Source of the DNA: a bacterium
GTDB taxonomy: Bacteria; Thermotogota; Thermotogae; Mesoaciditogales; Mesoaciditogaceae
Assembly (NCBI GenBank): GCA_021800445.1
Contig: JAJYYZ010000003.1
Span: 1-64,000, forward strand
DNA: 64,000 nucleotides
Reading direction: 5' to 3'
A program made the translations under genes and the position numbers. The stretch's first letter is position 1; the number at the start of each line of letters is the position of its first letter. The notes below the pieces were generated by a model. That model had not been told where the DNA came from. It did no database searches and saw only the letters and a program-made list of their open reading frames with translations. Shown in pieces: positions 37,893 through 46,042 of this stretch.

Positions 37893-39598
37893 TTGTTCAC
37901 CTCTTCAAAAGAACCTGACAATTTGAAGTTTATAGCGCTGATGATGGCTATTATAACAAAAATAAGTATTGATATCGCAGCCGCAAGGCTATAATTTCTT
38001 CCTGAAACGCCTCCAAATGCCAGATTATACGTGTAACTTAGAAGTATATCTGTTTGTCCGGCAGGAGTTATTGAATTTGGAATCGGGGGGTTGCCTCCCG
38101 TTAAAAGATATATGACGTTGAAATTGTTGAAGTTAAAGGCAAATGATGCTATAAGCAAAGGTGCGAGGGGGGTCATCAAAAGTGGAAAGGTTATCGTCCA
38201 AAAAGAATGCCATTTGGAAGATCCGTCTATAGAAGCCGCTTCATATAGATCGCTGGGTATAGATTGGAGAGCTCCCAGGGATATAACCATCATGTATGGG
38301 AAACCTAACCATGTGTTGACCAAAAACAGCGCGACTTTTGCCCAGAAAGCATCGCCAAACCAATTTATCGGCGCTAAGTGTAACCATTCTCCCAAAAATA
38401 TCCTGTTTATTATTCCAAAACTCACGTTAAAGAAGCCTACCCTGAATATTATTATGGAAATAAACGCGGGTATTGCCCATGGAATTATGAGTAAAGTTCT
38501 GTAAATCGTTCTCAACCTCATCTGCCTGTTGTTCAAAATCACGGCAAGAATCAATCCAACTGCAAAGGTAAAGAAAACACTCAGCGCAGCCCATTCAAAT
38601 GTCCATATAAAAACCGTCAAAAACGGAGAAGTTATCTGCTTGTTTGTCAAAAGAGATCCAAAATTCGAAAAACCAACGTTACCGTAATAGCCGATTATCA
38701 TGGTCTGTTTGCCGGTGTTGGGATCTACATTCCAAAATGCATAATCGTGTTCGACGACAGGTTGATTAGTCATCGTGTTGACAAGCACTGTTTTCTCGAC
38801 GTTATGACCATTTTCCACAACAGGCATGGTTGAAAGCGTGTATTCGTACTTTGCGGTTACCAATTTGTTAAAGCCATATGTGGTTGTAAAAAAGAGAGTG
38901 CCAAACTGAGAGTTTATGAATTCGGTGTTGCTCAATTCCGGTCCGTAATTTAAATTGAAAAATTTCAAATTCGGAAAGGTTGTTTGATCCGAGGGACTGT
39001 AAAAATAATTGTAATTTTGACCGTCAACCGAAATCGCTATTATCTGTGAAGGATCTTTTAAAGACCTTACAATTGAATAATTAACGCCGTTTATAGAAAT
39101 CGATCCATTTGTTATCATCTCAAAATTGCTTACGTATTTGGCCTTGCCGGTTTTAATCGGAGAATTGGCTATATACAAATTTCCATTGGAATCTTTCAAA
39201 AGCATCACGAAATCATCAGTTGGTTTGTAATCTTTGTAAAGCGTGTAAACGGAATAATTGAAAAATTTTGGATTGGGACTTATAACTATTGTATCAAGCA
39301 TTATGTTGACAGCCTGATCTCGCGTCCACATGTATCCCGTTTCATAATTCTGAAACGCGAGTTGAACGGTGAAATATATCGGATAAACGGTGAGGATCAT
39401 CAATATTATGATCGCAGGGATCATGTATTTGAAAGGATATCCTTTTGGATTTATAAGCGCGTAATCTATAAAGATAAGCAACAACACGACTATAACACCA
39501 AGCGCGTAAGAACCATTTGCCATCAAAAGCGTTATCACCCAGGCAAGTATTGCATCTATGACCGCGACAGATATCCACATAATCGTCTTTTTTAACAA
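37889..39598 (-). CDS. malF: Sugar ABC transporter permease MalF
   Basis: 569 residues. Three N-terminal membrane segments (to ~80), a ~230-residue extracytoplasmic domain (QNYETGYMWTRDQAVNIMLD onward), then the permease core with the EAA loop DLYEAASIDGSSKWHSFWTI. The big second loop corresponds to the MalF P2 domain that holds the binding protein. ATG start follows GGAGGGATTAATTTGTT; a TTG is also near. Separated from malE by a strong hairpin. Confidence 0.93.
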   Translation of the reverse strand: MLKKTIMWISVAVIDAILAWVITLLMANGSYALGVIVVLLLIFIDYALINPKGYPFKYMIPAIIILMILTVYPIYFTVQLAFQNYETGYMWTRDQAVNIMLDTIVISPNPKFFNYSVYTLYKDYKPTDDFVMLLKDSNGNLYIANSPIKTGKAKYVSNFEMITNGSISINGVNYSIVRSLKDPSQIIAISVDGQNYNYFYSPSDQTTFPNLKFFNLNYGPELSNTEFINSQFGTLFFTTTYGFNKLVTAKYEYTLSTMPVVENGHNVEKTVLVNTMTNQPVVEHDYAFWNVDPNTGKQTMIIGYYGNVGFSNFGSLLTNKQITSPFLTVFIWTFEWAALSVFFTFAVGLILAVILNNRQMRLRTIYRTLLIIPWAIPAFISIIIFRVGFFNVSFGIINRIFLGEWLHLAPINWFGDAFWAKVALFLVNTWLGFPYMMVISLGALQSIPSDLYEAASIDGSSKWHSFWTITFPLLMTPLAPLLIASFAFNFNNFNVIYLLTGGNPPIPNSITPAGQTDILLSYTYNLAFGGVSGRNYSLAAAISILIFVIIAIISAINFKLSGSFEEVNK

Positions 39599-39618
39599 AT
39601 TAATCCCTCCGTGATAAA

Positions 39619-39646
39619 TGTAAGGCGGGGCAATCCCCGCCTTACA
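39619..39646 (-). terminator. Intercistronic hairpin between malE and malF
   Basis: Perfect stem TGTAAGGCGGGG / CCCCGCCTTACA with a 4-base loop right after malE. On the minus strand the following bases (TTTATCACGG) are a poor T-run, so it should let part of the transcripts through and protect malE mRNA from decay, giving more binding protein than permease (inference from known binding-protein operons). Confidence 0.75.
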
Positions 39647-39654
39647 ATTTTATT

Positions 39655-40836
39655 TTATTTAGATATCGCTTGCTGTATCTGCTGAACTGCCGTCGTTAAA
39701 GCGGCCTGCGAAGATTCCTTACCGCTGATGGCAAGGTCTATAGCGTTGGTCCATGCATTCCACACAGAAGCCATTTGTGGAATATTTGGCATAGGAGTCG
39801 TGTTGCTTAAAGCATCGACAAATCCTTTAAGCCATGGCGCGACTGTCTCGGCTTTGGCGGCAACATCGTAGCGTGCAGGAATTCTCGGATCCGCCTGCCA
39901 GATTTTGTACATAGTATCAGGTGTGTTTATGTAATCCGACATGAATTCCATTGCCTGAATCTGATTGGGAGATTTAGAACTTATCATAAAACCCTGAACG
40001 CCAACAAATGGTTTTCCGCCGGGTATCGGTGCAACTCCGAAATTGATACCGGCCTGTTGAACCGCGGGTACTTCCCACTCGCCATTTATCATCATGGCAG
40101 CCTTACCAGATGTGAAAAGATTAGCCGCAGTGTTGTAATCTTCACCCTGCGGGATAATTCCGGAAGTAAAGAACTTCACTATGTAATTTAGTCCTGCAAC
40201 TGCTCCGGAATTGGCAAGTCCTACATCATTTGGATTAAGAGAACCGTTCGAATTTGTCCCGAATACGTAACCACCGAATCCTTGAATAAATGGAGCAGAA
40301 AAGTATGGATCACCGTAGACAGCATACGCAAGTCCGTAAAATCCGCCTGCTGTCATTTGCTGCGCCATAGTGAAAAGTTGATCTGGAGTCGTTGGTGGAT
40401 TTGTGACGTAATCTTTGTTGTAGAACAGAGCGAGCACATCTATACCGTAAGGAAGCCCATAAAGTTTACCGCCGTAAGAGAAAGCCTGAAGAGACGTAGG
40501 AGCAAATTGTTTTAATTGATCGGATGAAAGGAAAGTGATAGGAGTTAAAAGTCCATCTGCTGCCAATTCTCCGACCCAATCGTTTGCGCCAACTATTATG
40601 TCTGGCCCTTCATTGGCCGCGGCAGCCGTGATGAATTTGCTTCTTATGTCACCGAAGTTCATTTCTACAACTTTAACAGGTATACCGTAAACAGCCTGAA
40701 ATTCATTACCGAGTTGTTTCAAAATTGGGGCCCTCGTAGAATCTGCCCAGATAAGTAACTGTCCAGGAACAGCGGCAAAAACACTCATCGTCAAAAGTGC
40801 AAGAATGACGACTGTAAGCACTACCAAACGCTTCAT
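39655..40836 (-). CDS. malE: Maltose/maltodextrin-type solute-binding protein MalE
   Basis: 393 residues starting MKRLVVLTVVILALLTMSVF, a Sec signal peptide cut near VFAAVPG. The mature part is a family-1 sugar-binding protein: LLIWADSTRAPILKQLGNEF, AAANEGPDIIVGANDWVGEL, LPYGIDVLALFYNKD, AAMMINGEWEVPAVQQAGIN. ATG 40836 has GGGAGG in front. Ligand is probably a malto-oligosaccharide, judged from the MalFG partners and the amylase gene nearby. First gene of the operon. Confidence 0.93.
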   Translation of the reverse strand: MKRLVVLTVVILALLTMSVFAAVPGQLLIWADSTRAPILKQLGNEFQAVYGIPVKVVEMNFGDIRSKFITAAAANEGPDIIVGANDWVGELAADGLLTPITFLSSDQLKQFAPTSLQAFSYGGKLYGLPYGIDVLALFYNKDYVTNPPTTPDQLFTMAQQMTAGGFYGLAYAVYGDPYFSAPFIQGFGGYVFGTNSNGSLNPNDVGLANSGAVAGLNYIVKFFTSGIIPQGEDYNTAANLFTSGKAAMMINGEWEVPAVQQAGINFGVAPIPGGKPFVGVQGFMISSKSPNQIQAMEFMSDYINTPDTMYKIWQADPRIPARYDVAAKAETVAPWLKGFVDALSNTTPMPNIPQMASVWNAWTNAIDLAISGKESSQAALTTAVQQIQQAISK

Positions 40837-40865
40837 CTGAATTCCTCCCTTCAAAATATGAATTT

Positions 40866-40881
40866 AAGGTAAATTTACCTT
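40866..40881 (-). promoter_or_regulatory. Palindromic operator in the malE leader
   Basis: Perfect 16-base palindrome AAGGTAAATTTACCTT just downstream of the malE -10 box, where a repressor would block transcription. The binding protein is not encoded nearby and is unknown. Confidence 0.65.
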
Positions 40882-40895
40882 GACAGGCAAATAAT

Positions 40896-40924
40896 ATAAT
40901 ACCACTAAAGTCATTTTATTTCAA
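40896..40924 (-). promoter_or_regulatory. Promoter of the malEFG operon
   Basis: Minus strand: TTGAAA (40919-40924), 17-base spacer, TATTAT (40896-40901). The operator palindrome begins 15 bases further on. Confidence 0.7.
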
Positions 40925-41048
40925 TAGGTGGCAAAGATGAAAACGATTTAGAATCGCTCGGTGTCTGTCTTTGCAAAGTGTCGGCTTCGGATGTCCATTT
41001 ACACTTCACTTTTTCCATACCTTACCGGCTACGTGTTGCGTGCCATTT

Positions 41049-41076
41049 TTGTTGTAAGTCGATCCTGTGTTAAAAT
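41049..41076 (+). promoter_or_regulatory. Promoter of the YitT-amylase-glycosyltransferase genes
   Basis: TTGTTG (41049-41054), 16-base spacer, extended -10 TGTTAAAAT with TAAAAT at 41071-41076. Transcription would start at about 41083, so the coding start must lie at or beyond GTG 41084. Confidence 0.55.
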
Positions 41077-41083
41077 TCCATTG

Positions 41084-41962
41084 GTGATACGTTTGGAAAG
41101 CACAAAATTTTGGAATTTCACAAAAGAATATTCACTTATAACGATAGGAGATCTCATAACCGCAATCGGTGTAGTAGCCTTTCTCATACCTTACAACATA
41201 GCGGCGGGAGGTGCAAGTGGTCTTGCGATAATTCTTCATGGTCTTGTGCCTTTGATCCAAATCGGTGTATGGATGTACATAATAAACGGAATTTTGATAC
41301 TCATGGCCATTTTGATCCTTGGCATAGATTTCAGTTTCAAAACGATATATTCGACATTTTTACTTTCCTTTTTCGTGGATCTTTTCAACAACATATTTCC
41401 AATACCGGTTTACAACGGCGGAGATTTGATGCTTGCAACGATCTTCGGATCGATAATAACGGCCTTTGGCATGGCAATAGCCTTCTCGCAAAATGGAAGC
41501 ACGGGCGGAACGGATATAGTCGCAAAACTTTTCAACAGATTTTTTGCCATGCCACTCGGCCAGGGAGTTTTGATTGCAGATGTCGCAATAGGTGTGCTTT
41601 CCGGTTTCCAATATGGCATAAACATAGGAATGTACGCCATTCTTGCCATAGTTTTAAATGGACTGTCAATAGATTTCCTCATGCGCGGTATGGAAATGAA
41701 CAAACAACTTTTCATAATCTCAGCCAAAAACGACGAAATATCTGATTACATTGTTAAAAAAATGAGTCATGGCGTTACTTACGTCCCAACAGTAGGTGCG
41801 TACACAAACGAAGCGTACAAAATGATAATGGTTGTCATCAAAAGGAGAGAAGTGGCAGAACTTTTGAGTGTTATAAAACAGATAGATCCCAAAGCCTTTG
41901 TCATAGTTGAAGACATAGACAAAGCCTTTGGAGAAGGGTTTAACGATATAAGCAAATTGTGA
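41084..41962 (+). CDS. YitT-family membrane protein (DUF161 + DUF2179)
   Basis: ~292 residues from GTG 41084. Membrane segments start at YSLITIGDLITAIGVVAFLI and include the family motif NIAAGGASGLAIIL, then SQNGSTGGTDIVAKLFNRF. The C-terminal ~80 residues form the soluble DUF2179 domain (KQLFIISAKNDEISDYIVKK). Function unknown; members are proposed transporters. The frame is open back to 40961, but those codons precede the likely transcription start and lack family similarity. GTG 41084 would make the mRNA nearly leaderless; TTG 41093 is an alternative. The next gene starts 8 bases after this stop. Confidence 0.8.
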   Translation: MIRLESTKFWNFTKEYSLITIGDLITAIGVVAFLIPYNIAAGGASGLAIILHGLVPLIQIGVWMYIINGILILMAILILGIDFSFKTIYSTFLLSFFVDLFNNIFPIPVYNGGDLMLATIFGSIITAFGMAIAFSQNGSTGGTDIVAKLFNRFFAMPLGQGVLIADVAIGVLSGFQYGINIGMYAILAIVLNGLSIDFLMRGMEMNKQLFIISAKNDEISDYIVKKMSHGVTYVPTVGAYTNEAYKMIMVVIKRREVAELLSVIKQIDPKAFVIVEDIDKAFGEGFNDISKL

Positions 41963-41970
41963 GGTGTAAC

Positions 41971-43257
41971 ATGATCTACCAGATATTCATTGACAGATTT
42001 GCAAGTTCAGATCAAAAATATCAGACCAAATCATGGGATTTGCCAATCGAAGGTGCGACAAACGAATTTTACGGAGGAAATCTTCGCGGTGTTATTTCGA
42101 AAATAGATCATATAGCCAATCTCGGATCAAGTGCGATTTACATTACGCCTATTTTCGATTCAAAAACGTATCACAGATACGATACGCTTGATTACTTTCA
42201 AATAAGTCCTATGGTCGGAGACGAAAAAGATCTTGAAGAGTTGGTAAGAGTCTTTCATTCAAGAGGGATAAAAGTTTTCCTCGATGGCGTTTTTAATCAT
42301 GCAAATTCTGACGCCGAAATAGTTTCAAAGATGGGAACAAACAAAAGATGGAGAGGCTTCGGTGAACTAACGGAATTAGATCTTGACAGACCTAATGTCA
42401 TGGAATTTATCTTAAAAGTTGTAGAATACTGGATGAAAAAAGGCATAGACGGATTTAGAATCGACTGTGCCAACGATGTTGGAATGGATCATCTTGATCG
42501 CATTATGGGTAAGATTCACGAATTCGGCGGACAGATGATAGGCGAGGTGATGACCTATGCCAAAGACTGGATGGGCCACATGGATGGGGTGATGAACTAC
42601 TTTTTCAGACAATCAACACTTTCTATTCTAAATGATGAAATTACCACAAACGATTATGTTACCGCTTTGAACTGGATGGTTGACGAATATCCCCAAGATA
42701 AGTTACTTAATTCATGGACTATCCTTTCTTCACATGATACGCCAAGACTTTCTTACGTATTTGGCAACGAAAAAAAGGTACGTTTGGCGATAGCAATTCA
42801 AAATGCCTTCCCAGGAATTCCTATGGTTTATTACGGTGAAGAAGTTGGAATGAATGGCGGTCCTGATCCATTTAACAGATCTCCTATGAATTGGAATCAA
42901 AAAGACGAAAGATTCGAATTTTACCGGAAAATGAGCAATTTAAGAAAAACATTTGATGTACTTTCAAACGGGAAAACCAAAATATGGATGGCAGGAGATA
43001 TCCTGTCTATCTTGAGATATGACAAATGGGAGAAGTTCATGCTTTTTGTCGCTAACCCTACCGGTATGACGAGCGTTTCAAATGTCATGATACCGTATTC
43101 GTACGCTTATGATGGATTGGAGATGAAGGATATGATCTCAAATCGTGTTGTGAAAATTGGTGCCGGTTCTGTTTCAATCGATCTCGAACCGTTCAATTTT
43201 TCCTTCTTTGTTCCGAAAGACGATATATCGAACTATTCTTTTTTCAAACACAGATGA
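41971..43257 (+). CDS. GH13 alpha-amylase-family glycoside hydrolase
   Basis: 428 residues, cytoplasmic (no signal). Catalytic residues of the GH13 barrel: region I DGVFNH (105-110), nucleophile D165 in GFRIDCAND, acid/base E192 in IGEVM, D256 in SSHDTPR. The YQIFIDRF start and GEEVGMNGGPDPFNRSPMNW resemble cyclomaltodextrinase/neopullulanase-type enzymes, but the N-terminal CBM34 domain of that group is missing. It probably cuts malto-oligosaccharides taken up by the divergent malEFG system. ATG 41971 follows GAGGTG. Coupled to the next gene by ATGA. Confidence 0.9.
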   Translation: MIYQIFIDRFASSDQKYQTKSWDLPIEGATNEFYGGNLRGVISKIDHIANLGSSAIYITPIFDSKTYHRYDTLDYFQISPMVGDEKDLEELVRVFHSRGIKVFLDGVFNHANSDAEIVSKMGTNKRWRGFGELTELDLDRPNVMEFILKVVEYWMKKGIDGFRIDCANDVGMDHLDRIMGKIHEFGGQMIGEVMTYAKDWMGHMDGVMNYFFRQSTLSILNDEITTNDYVTALNWMVDEYPQDKLLNSWTILSSHDTPRLSYVFGNEKKVRLAIAIQNAFPGIPMVYYGEEVGMNGGPDPFNRSPMNWNQKDERFEFYRKMSNLRKTFDVLSNGKTKIWMAGDILSILRYDKWEKFMLFVANPTGMTSVSNVMIPYSYAYDGLEMKDMISNRVVKIGAGSVSIDLEPFNFSFFVPKDDISNYSFFKHR

Positions 43258-44099
43258 AGATCGCAGCCGTAGTCGTAACTTACAACAGGATAAACTGGCT
43301 CAAAAAAAACATCGATGCACTTTTGTCTCAAACAAGAATTCCGGATGAGATAATCGTCGTTGATAATGCAAGTACGGATGGCACATACGATTTTTTGAAA
43401 AATCTGTCTAAAGTTAAATTCAAAAGGCTTGAAGAAAACATCGGGGGTGCCGGAGGATTTGCGTATGGCCTGAAATGTGCGATCGATGACGAAGCGGATT
43501 GGGTTTGGATGATGGATGACGATGCACTTCCTTACAAAAATGCTCTCGAAGCACTTGAATATGCCATTTTAAAAAATCAAAATTCGAACGTAGGCGTTTT
43601 TCTCAGCAAACTGACGGATAAAGATAACTCAAAATCGTCAAATAAGACATCTTCTGCTCTGACGGGTACTTTTGTGGGTTTTGCGGTAAAAAAAGAGGTT
43701 GTCGAAAAAATTGGCCTTCCTGACTCAGAATTCTTCATTTACGCTGACGATTACGATTATTCCATGAGGATAAAAAAGGCCGGATACAAGATGATGAGAG
43801 TGCATTCAAGTTTGATAGAACACAAAGACTGGATAAAGCAAAAGCGTATTTTTCGCTTTCCGTTTTCAAAGCCAAATGTTCCTCCATGGAAAACTTATTA
43901 TCTTTTCAGGAATCCAATTCTTGCAACTAAAAATTTTAAAACGGTAAATTTAGGCATTAAACTTTACCTGTCAATTGATAGATACATATGGTCATACGTT
44001 TCTCCGGAATCAAAACCCTATATATTTAGAGGATTCAAAGATGGTTTACATGATGTGAAGGGCAAAAAAATAGATCCTAAAAAGCCATTACTTTCTTGA
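43254..44099 (+). CDS. Family 2 glycosyltransferase
   Basis: 281 residues, GT-A fold: AAVVVTYNRINWLKKNIDAL at the start, DEIIVVDNASTDGT, the metal-binding DDD (residues 88-90) in WVWMMDDDALP, and the acceptor-side FFIYADDYDYSMRIKKAGYK. Similar in layout to rhamnosyl- and galactofuranosyl-transferases (WbbL, GlfT types). No membrane segments. ATG overlaps the amylase stop, so the two are made together, though one builds and the other breaks glycosidic bonds. The 3' end overlaps the SDR gene by 12 bases tail to tail. Confidence 0.88.
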   Translation: MKIAAVVVTYNRINWLKKNIDALLSQTRIPDEIIVVDNASTDGTYDFLKNLSKVKFKRLEENIGGAGGFAYGLKCAIDDEADWVWMMDDDALPYKNALEALEYAILKNQNSNVGVFLSKLTDKDNSKSSNKTSSALTGTFVGFAVKKEVVEKIGLPDSEFFIYADDYDYSMRIKKAGYKMMRVHSSLIEHKDWIKQKRIFRFPFSKPNVPPWKTYYLFRNPILATKNFKTVNLGIKLYLSIDRYIWSYVSPESKPYIFRGFKDGLHDVKGKKIDPKKPLLS

Positions 44100-44867
44100 A
44101 ATTTGCCCTATCGCGACGAAATGGGCGGCCGTGCTTTTGGGAATAAATCTGAGTGCGAAAGCCGTAATTTTGTTTACAAAGCCCGGTAAAACGATCAATT
44201 TACCTCTCTTCAAGCCTTTATAACCTATAAGCGCTACTTTTTGTACGTTCATGCTTTTTACGCTGAAGGTGTCTGCGCTCGTAAGACCTATACGCTTTTG
44301 AAAATTTGTGTCAGTTGGTCCGGGACACAGAGTCGTCACAGAAACGCCCGTACCTTTCAACTCTTCGTTGAGCGCAACCGAGAAGGACAAAACGTAGGCT
44401 TTTGTAGAATAATAAACGTTCATGTAAGGCCCAGGTGGAAAGGCAGCAAGAGAAGCAACGTTGAGCACCTTACCTTTGCCGTTTTTGATCATCGGTGACA
44501 CCAAAAGCCATGTCAAATGTGTAAGTGCCGTAACGTTAACCTGTATCATATCAAGAGATGTTTTCAAATCAGTGTTTATAAAAGCGCCATAACTTCCGAA
44601 ACCAGCATCGTTGACAAGTACGTCAGCATTCAATTCCATTTTTTTCAACTCATCAAAAATCTCATCCGGAGCGGAAGGCATTGAAAGGTCTTTTGGAATG
44701 ATAAAAGCAGATATTCCGAATTTATCTGACAGATCTTTCGCAATTTTTCTCAATTCAGATTCATTTCTCGATACAAGTACCAAATCTCGGCCATCTTTTG
44801 CGAATAATTGCGCGAGTTCCTTTCCTATACCGCTTGATGCGCCGGTTATAAGCACAACATCTTTCAT
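44088..44867 (-). CDS. Short-chain dehydrogenase/reductase
   Basis: 259 residues from ATG 44867 (AAGGAG upstream). NAD(P) motif TGASSGIG (8-15), NDAG (86-89, usually NNAG), catalytic Ser139 and Tyr152-x3-Lys156. The C-terminal part (KRGKLIVLPGFVNKITAFAL) matches the DltE/YqjQ-like group of SDRs, which often carry a hydrophobic tail. Substrate unknown. An in-frame start 117 bases upstream lies before the promoter and is rejected. Confidence 0.88.
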   Translation of the reverse strand: MKDVVLITGASSGIGKELAQLFAKDGRDLVLVSRNESELRKIAKDLSDKFGISAFIIPKDLSMPSAPDEIFDELKKMELNADVLVNDAGFGSYGAFINTDLKTSLDMIQVNVTALTHLTWLLVSPMIKNGKGKVLNVASLAAFPPGPYMNVYYSTKAYVLSFSVALNEELKGTGVSVTTLCPGPTDTNFQKRIGLTSADTFSVKSMNVQKVALIGYKGLKRGKLIVLPGFVNKITAFALRFIPKSTAAHFVAIGQISRK

Positions 44868-44901
44868 CGTCTCTCTCCTTGCATGATCAAATATCAACGG
44901 A

Positions 44902-44910
44902 ATTATATCA
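44902..44910 (-). promoter_or_regulatory. Extended -10 promoter of the SDR gene
   Basis: Minus strand TGATATAAT, 35 bases before ATG 44867; no good -35. Confidence 0.5.
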
Positions 44911-44972
44911 CATAACGGTAACAAAAGCAGCGCGTCGCTCGTAGTACGTGGCTTGTGGGAAAACACAATGCG

Positions 44973-44993
44973 ATCCCGCGTCAAGTGCGGGAT
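44973..44993 (-). terminator. Hairpin after rbsK
   Basis: Arms ATCCCGC/GCGGGAT around a 7-base loop, ~25 bases after the rbsK stop. The T-run is weak, so it may be a Rho-assisted or processing hairpin. Confidence 0.45.
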
Positions 44994-45015
44994 GGAGGAG
45001 GAGAAAGAGTATATC

Positions 45016-45912
45016 TCAATTTTTTCTTAAAAAATTTTGGACTTCATCTCTTGTGGGAAATGAATCGCCGGCGCCTTTTCTTGTAACAGAAATCGCAGAA
45101 GCCGCCATTGCAAATATACAGGCACTTTTCATATCCGCTTTTTCCGAAAGCGCAACAGCCATGGCCCCATTAAAACAATCACCCGCGCCTGTCGTGTCGA
45201 CGGAATCAACTTTGAAAGATTTAAGATTCAAAAGTTCATCATTCTCGATGATATAAACGCCTTTAATCCCTGCTTTGACAACTACCTGTGGCCCCTTCAA
45301 TTGAAGATTTTTAATTTTTTCTTCGAGCGTTTTGCCATTGGCAATTTGCGAAATTTCTATCTCATTTGGAGTTATGTAATCAACACAACTTAGAAGGGTA
45401 TCCGGTATTTTTCTGGCCGGAGCGGGATCAAGGATAACCTTAATGCCATTGTCATGGGCAATTTTTGCTGTTTTTTCCACGACACCAAATGGGATTTCAA
45501 ATTGAAGCATCAAAAACATCGCATTTTTTATCACATTCTTAGAGTTTTCCAAAATCGATTCATCTATTTTTCCATTTGCACCCGCATCAAGAATTATGGA
45601 ATTTTCTCCAGATCCGCTGACCCAAATATTCGCAACGCCTGATGTACCATCTATTTTTTTGATCGACTCTGTACTAACATTGACATTTTTGAGTGAGTTG
45701 ATCAAAAAATCACCAAAAAAATCCGTTCCCACGGCTCCTACCATCTCGACATTACCGCCAAGTTTTGCGACCGCAACAGATTGGTTTGCCCCTTTTCCTC
45801 CTTGATGAATCTCAAAACCAGTGCCATTTATCGTTTCTCCAGGTTTGGGAAATTCTTTTGTGAAACTCACAAGATCAACATTTATGCTTCCAAAAACGAC
45901 AATTTTAGACAT
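45016..45912 (-). CDS. rbsK: Ribokinase
   Basis: 298 residues (ATG 45912 after GGAGG). PfkB family: GSINVDLV at the start, GGKGANQSVAVAKLG substrate loop, and the catalytic signature DTTGAGDCFNGA near residue 245. Phosphorylates ribose to ribose 5-phosphate. Last gene of the rbs operon but separated from rbsB by a terminator and hairpin copy 3. Confidence 0.95.
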   Translation of the reverse strand: MSKIVVFGSINVDLVSFTKEFPKPGETINGTGFEIHQGGKGANQSVAVAKLGGNVEMVGAVGTDFFGDFLINSLKNVNVSTESIKKIDGTSGVANIWVSGSGENSIILDAGANGKIDESILENSKNVIKNAMFLMLQFEIPFGVVEKTAKIAHDNGIKVILDPAPARKIPDTLLSCVDYITPNEIEISQIANGKTLEEKIKNLQLKGPQVVVKAGIKGVYIIENDELLNLKSFKVDSVDTTGAGDCFNGAMAVALSEKADMKSACIFAMAASAISVTRKGAGDSFPTRDEVQNFLRKN

Positions 45913-45942
45913 TTTACCTCCAAAAATTCTGCAAAGTAAATT

Positions 45943-45998
45943 CGTGACCTCCCCACCACTTATAGAAGTGGGAGAATTCTTGCGCAAAAAAGGTTAAA
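45943..45998 (-). repeat. IS200/IS605-end-type hairpin repeat, copy 3
   Basis: Minus strand begins TTTAACCTTTTTTGCGC and continues through the CCCACTTCTATAAGTGG hairpin to GTCACG. Lies directly behind the rbsB terminator and splits rbsB from rbsK. No transposase attached. Confidence 0.7.
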
Positions 45999-46002
45999 TT
46001 AT

Positions 46003-46031
46003 AAAACAGGCATCAAAAAGATGCCTGTTTT
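46003..46031 (-). terminator. Terminator between rbsB and rbsK
   Basis: Stem AAAACAGGCATC/GATGCCTGTTTT with loop of five; the minus strand ends in TTTTATAATTT. Should reduce rbsK expression relative to rbsB. Confidence 0.8.
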
Positions 46032-46042
46032 GTTGAAACTAC

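Noticed and set aside
15536-40855. Identical GGGAGGAATTCAGATGAA at the starts of rplO and malE
   Set aside because: Most likely chance on top of a shared strong ribosome site; no wider similarity around it.
40961-41083. Extra 41 N-terminal codons of the YitT gene
   Set aside because: They precede the likely promoter and show no membrane or family pattern.
41110-41745. Plus-strand 211-codon frame in another phase of the YitT gene
   Set aside because: Same-strand alternative phase of an evident membrane protein; His/Phe/Arg-rich and without motifs.
44868-44984. 39-codon extension of the SDR gene
   Set aside because: Lies upstream of the -10 box and before the well-placed AAGGAG and ATG at 44867.
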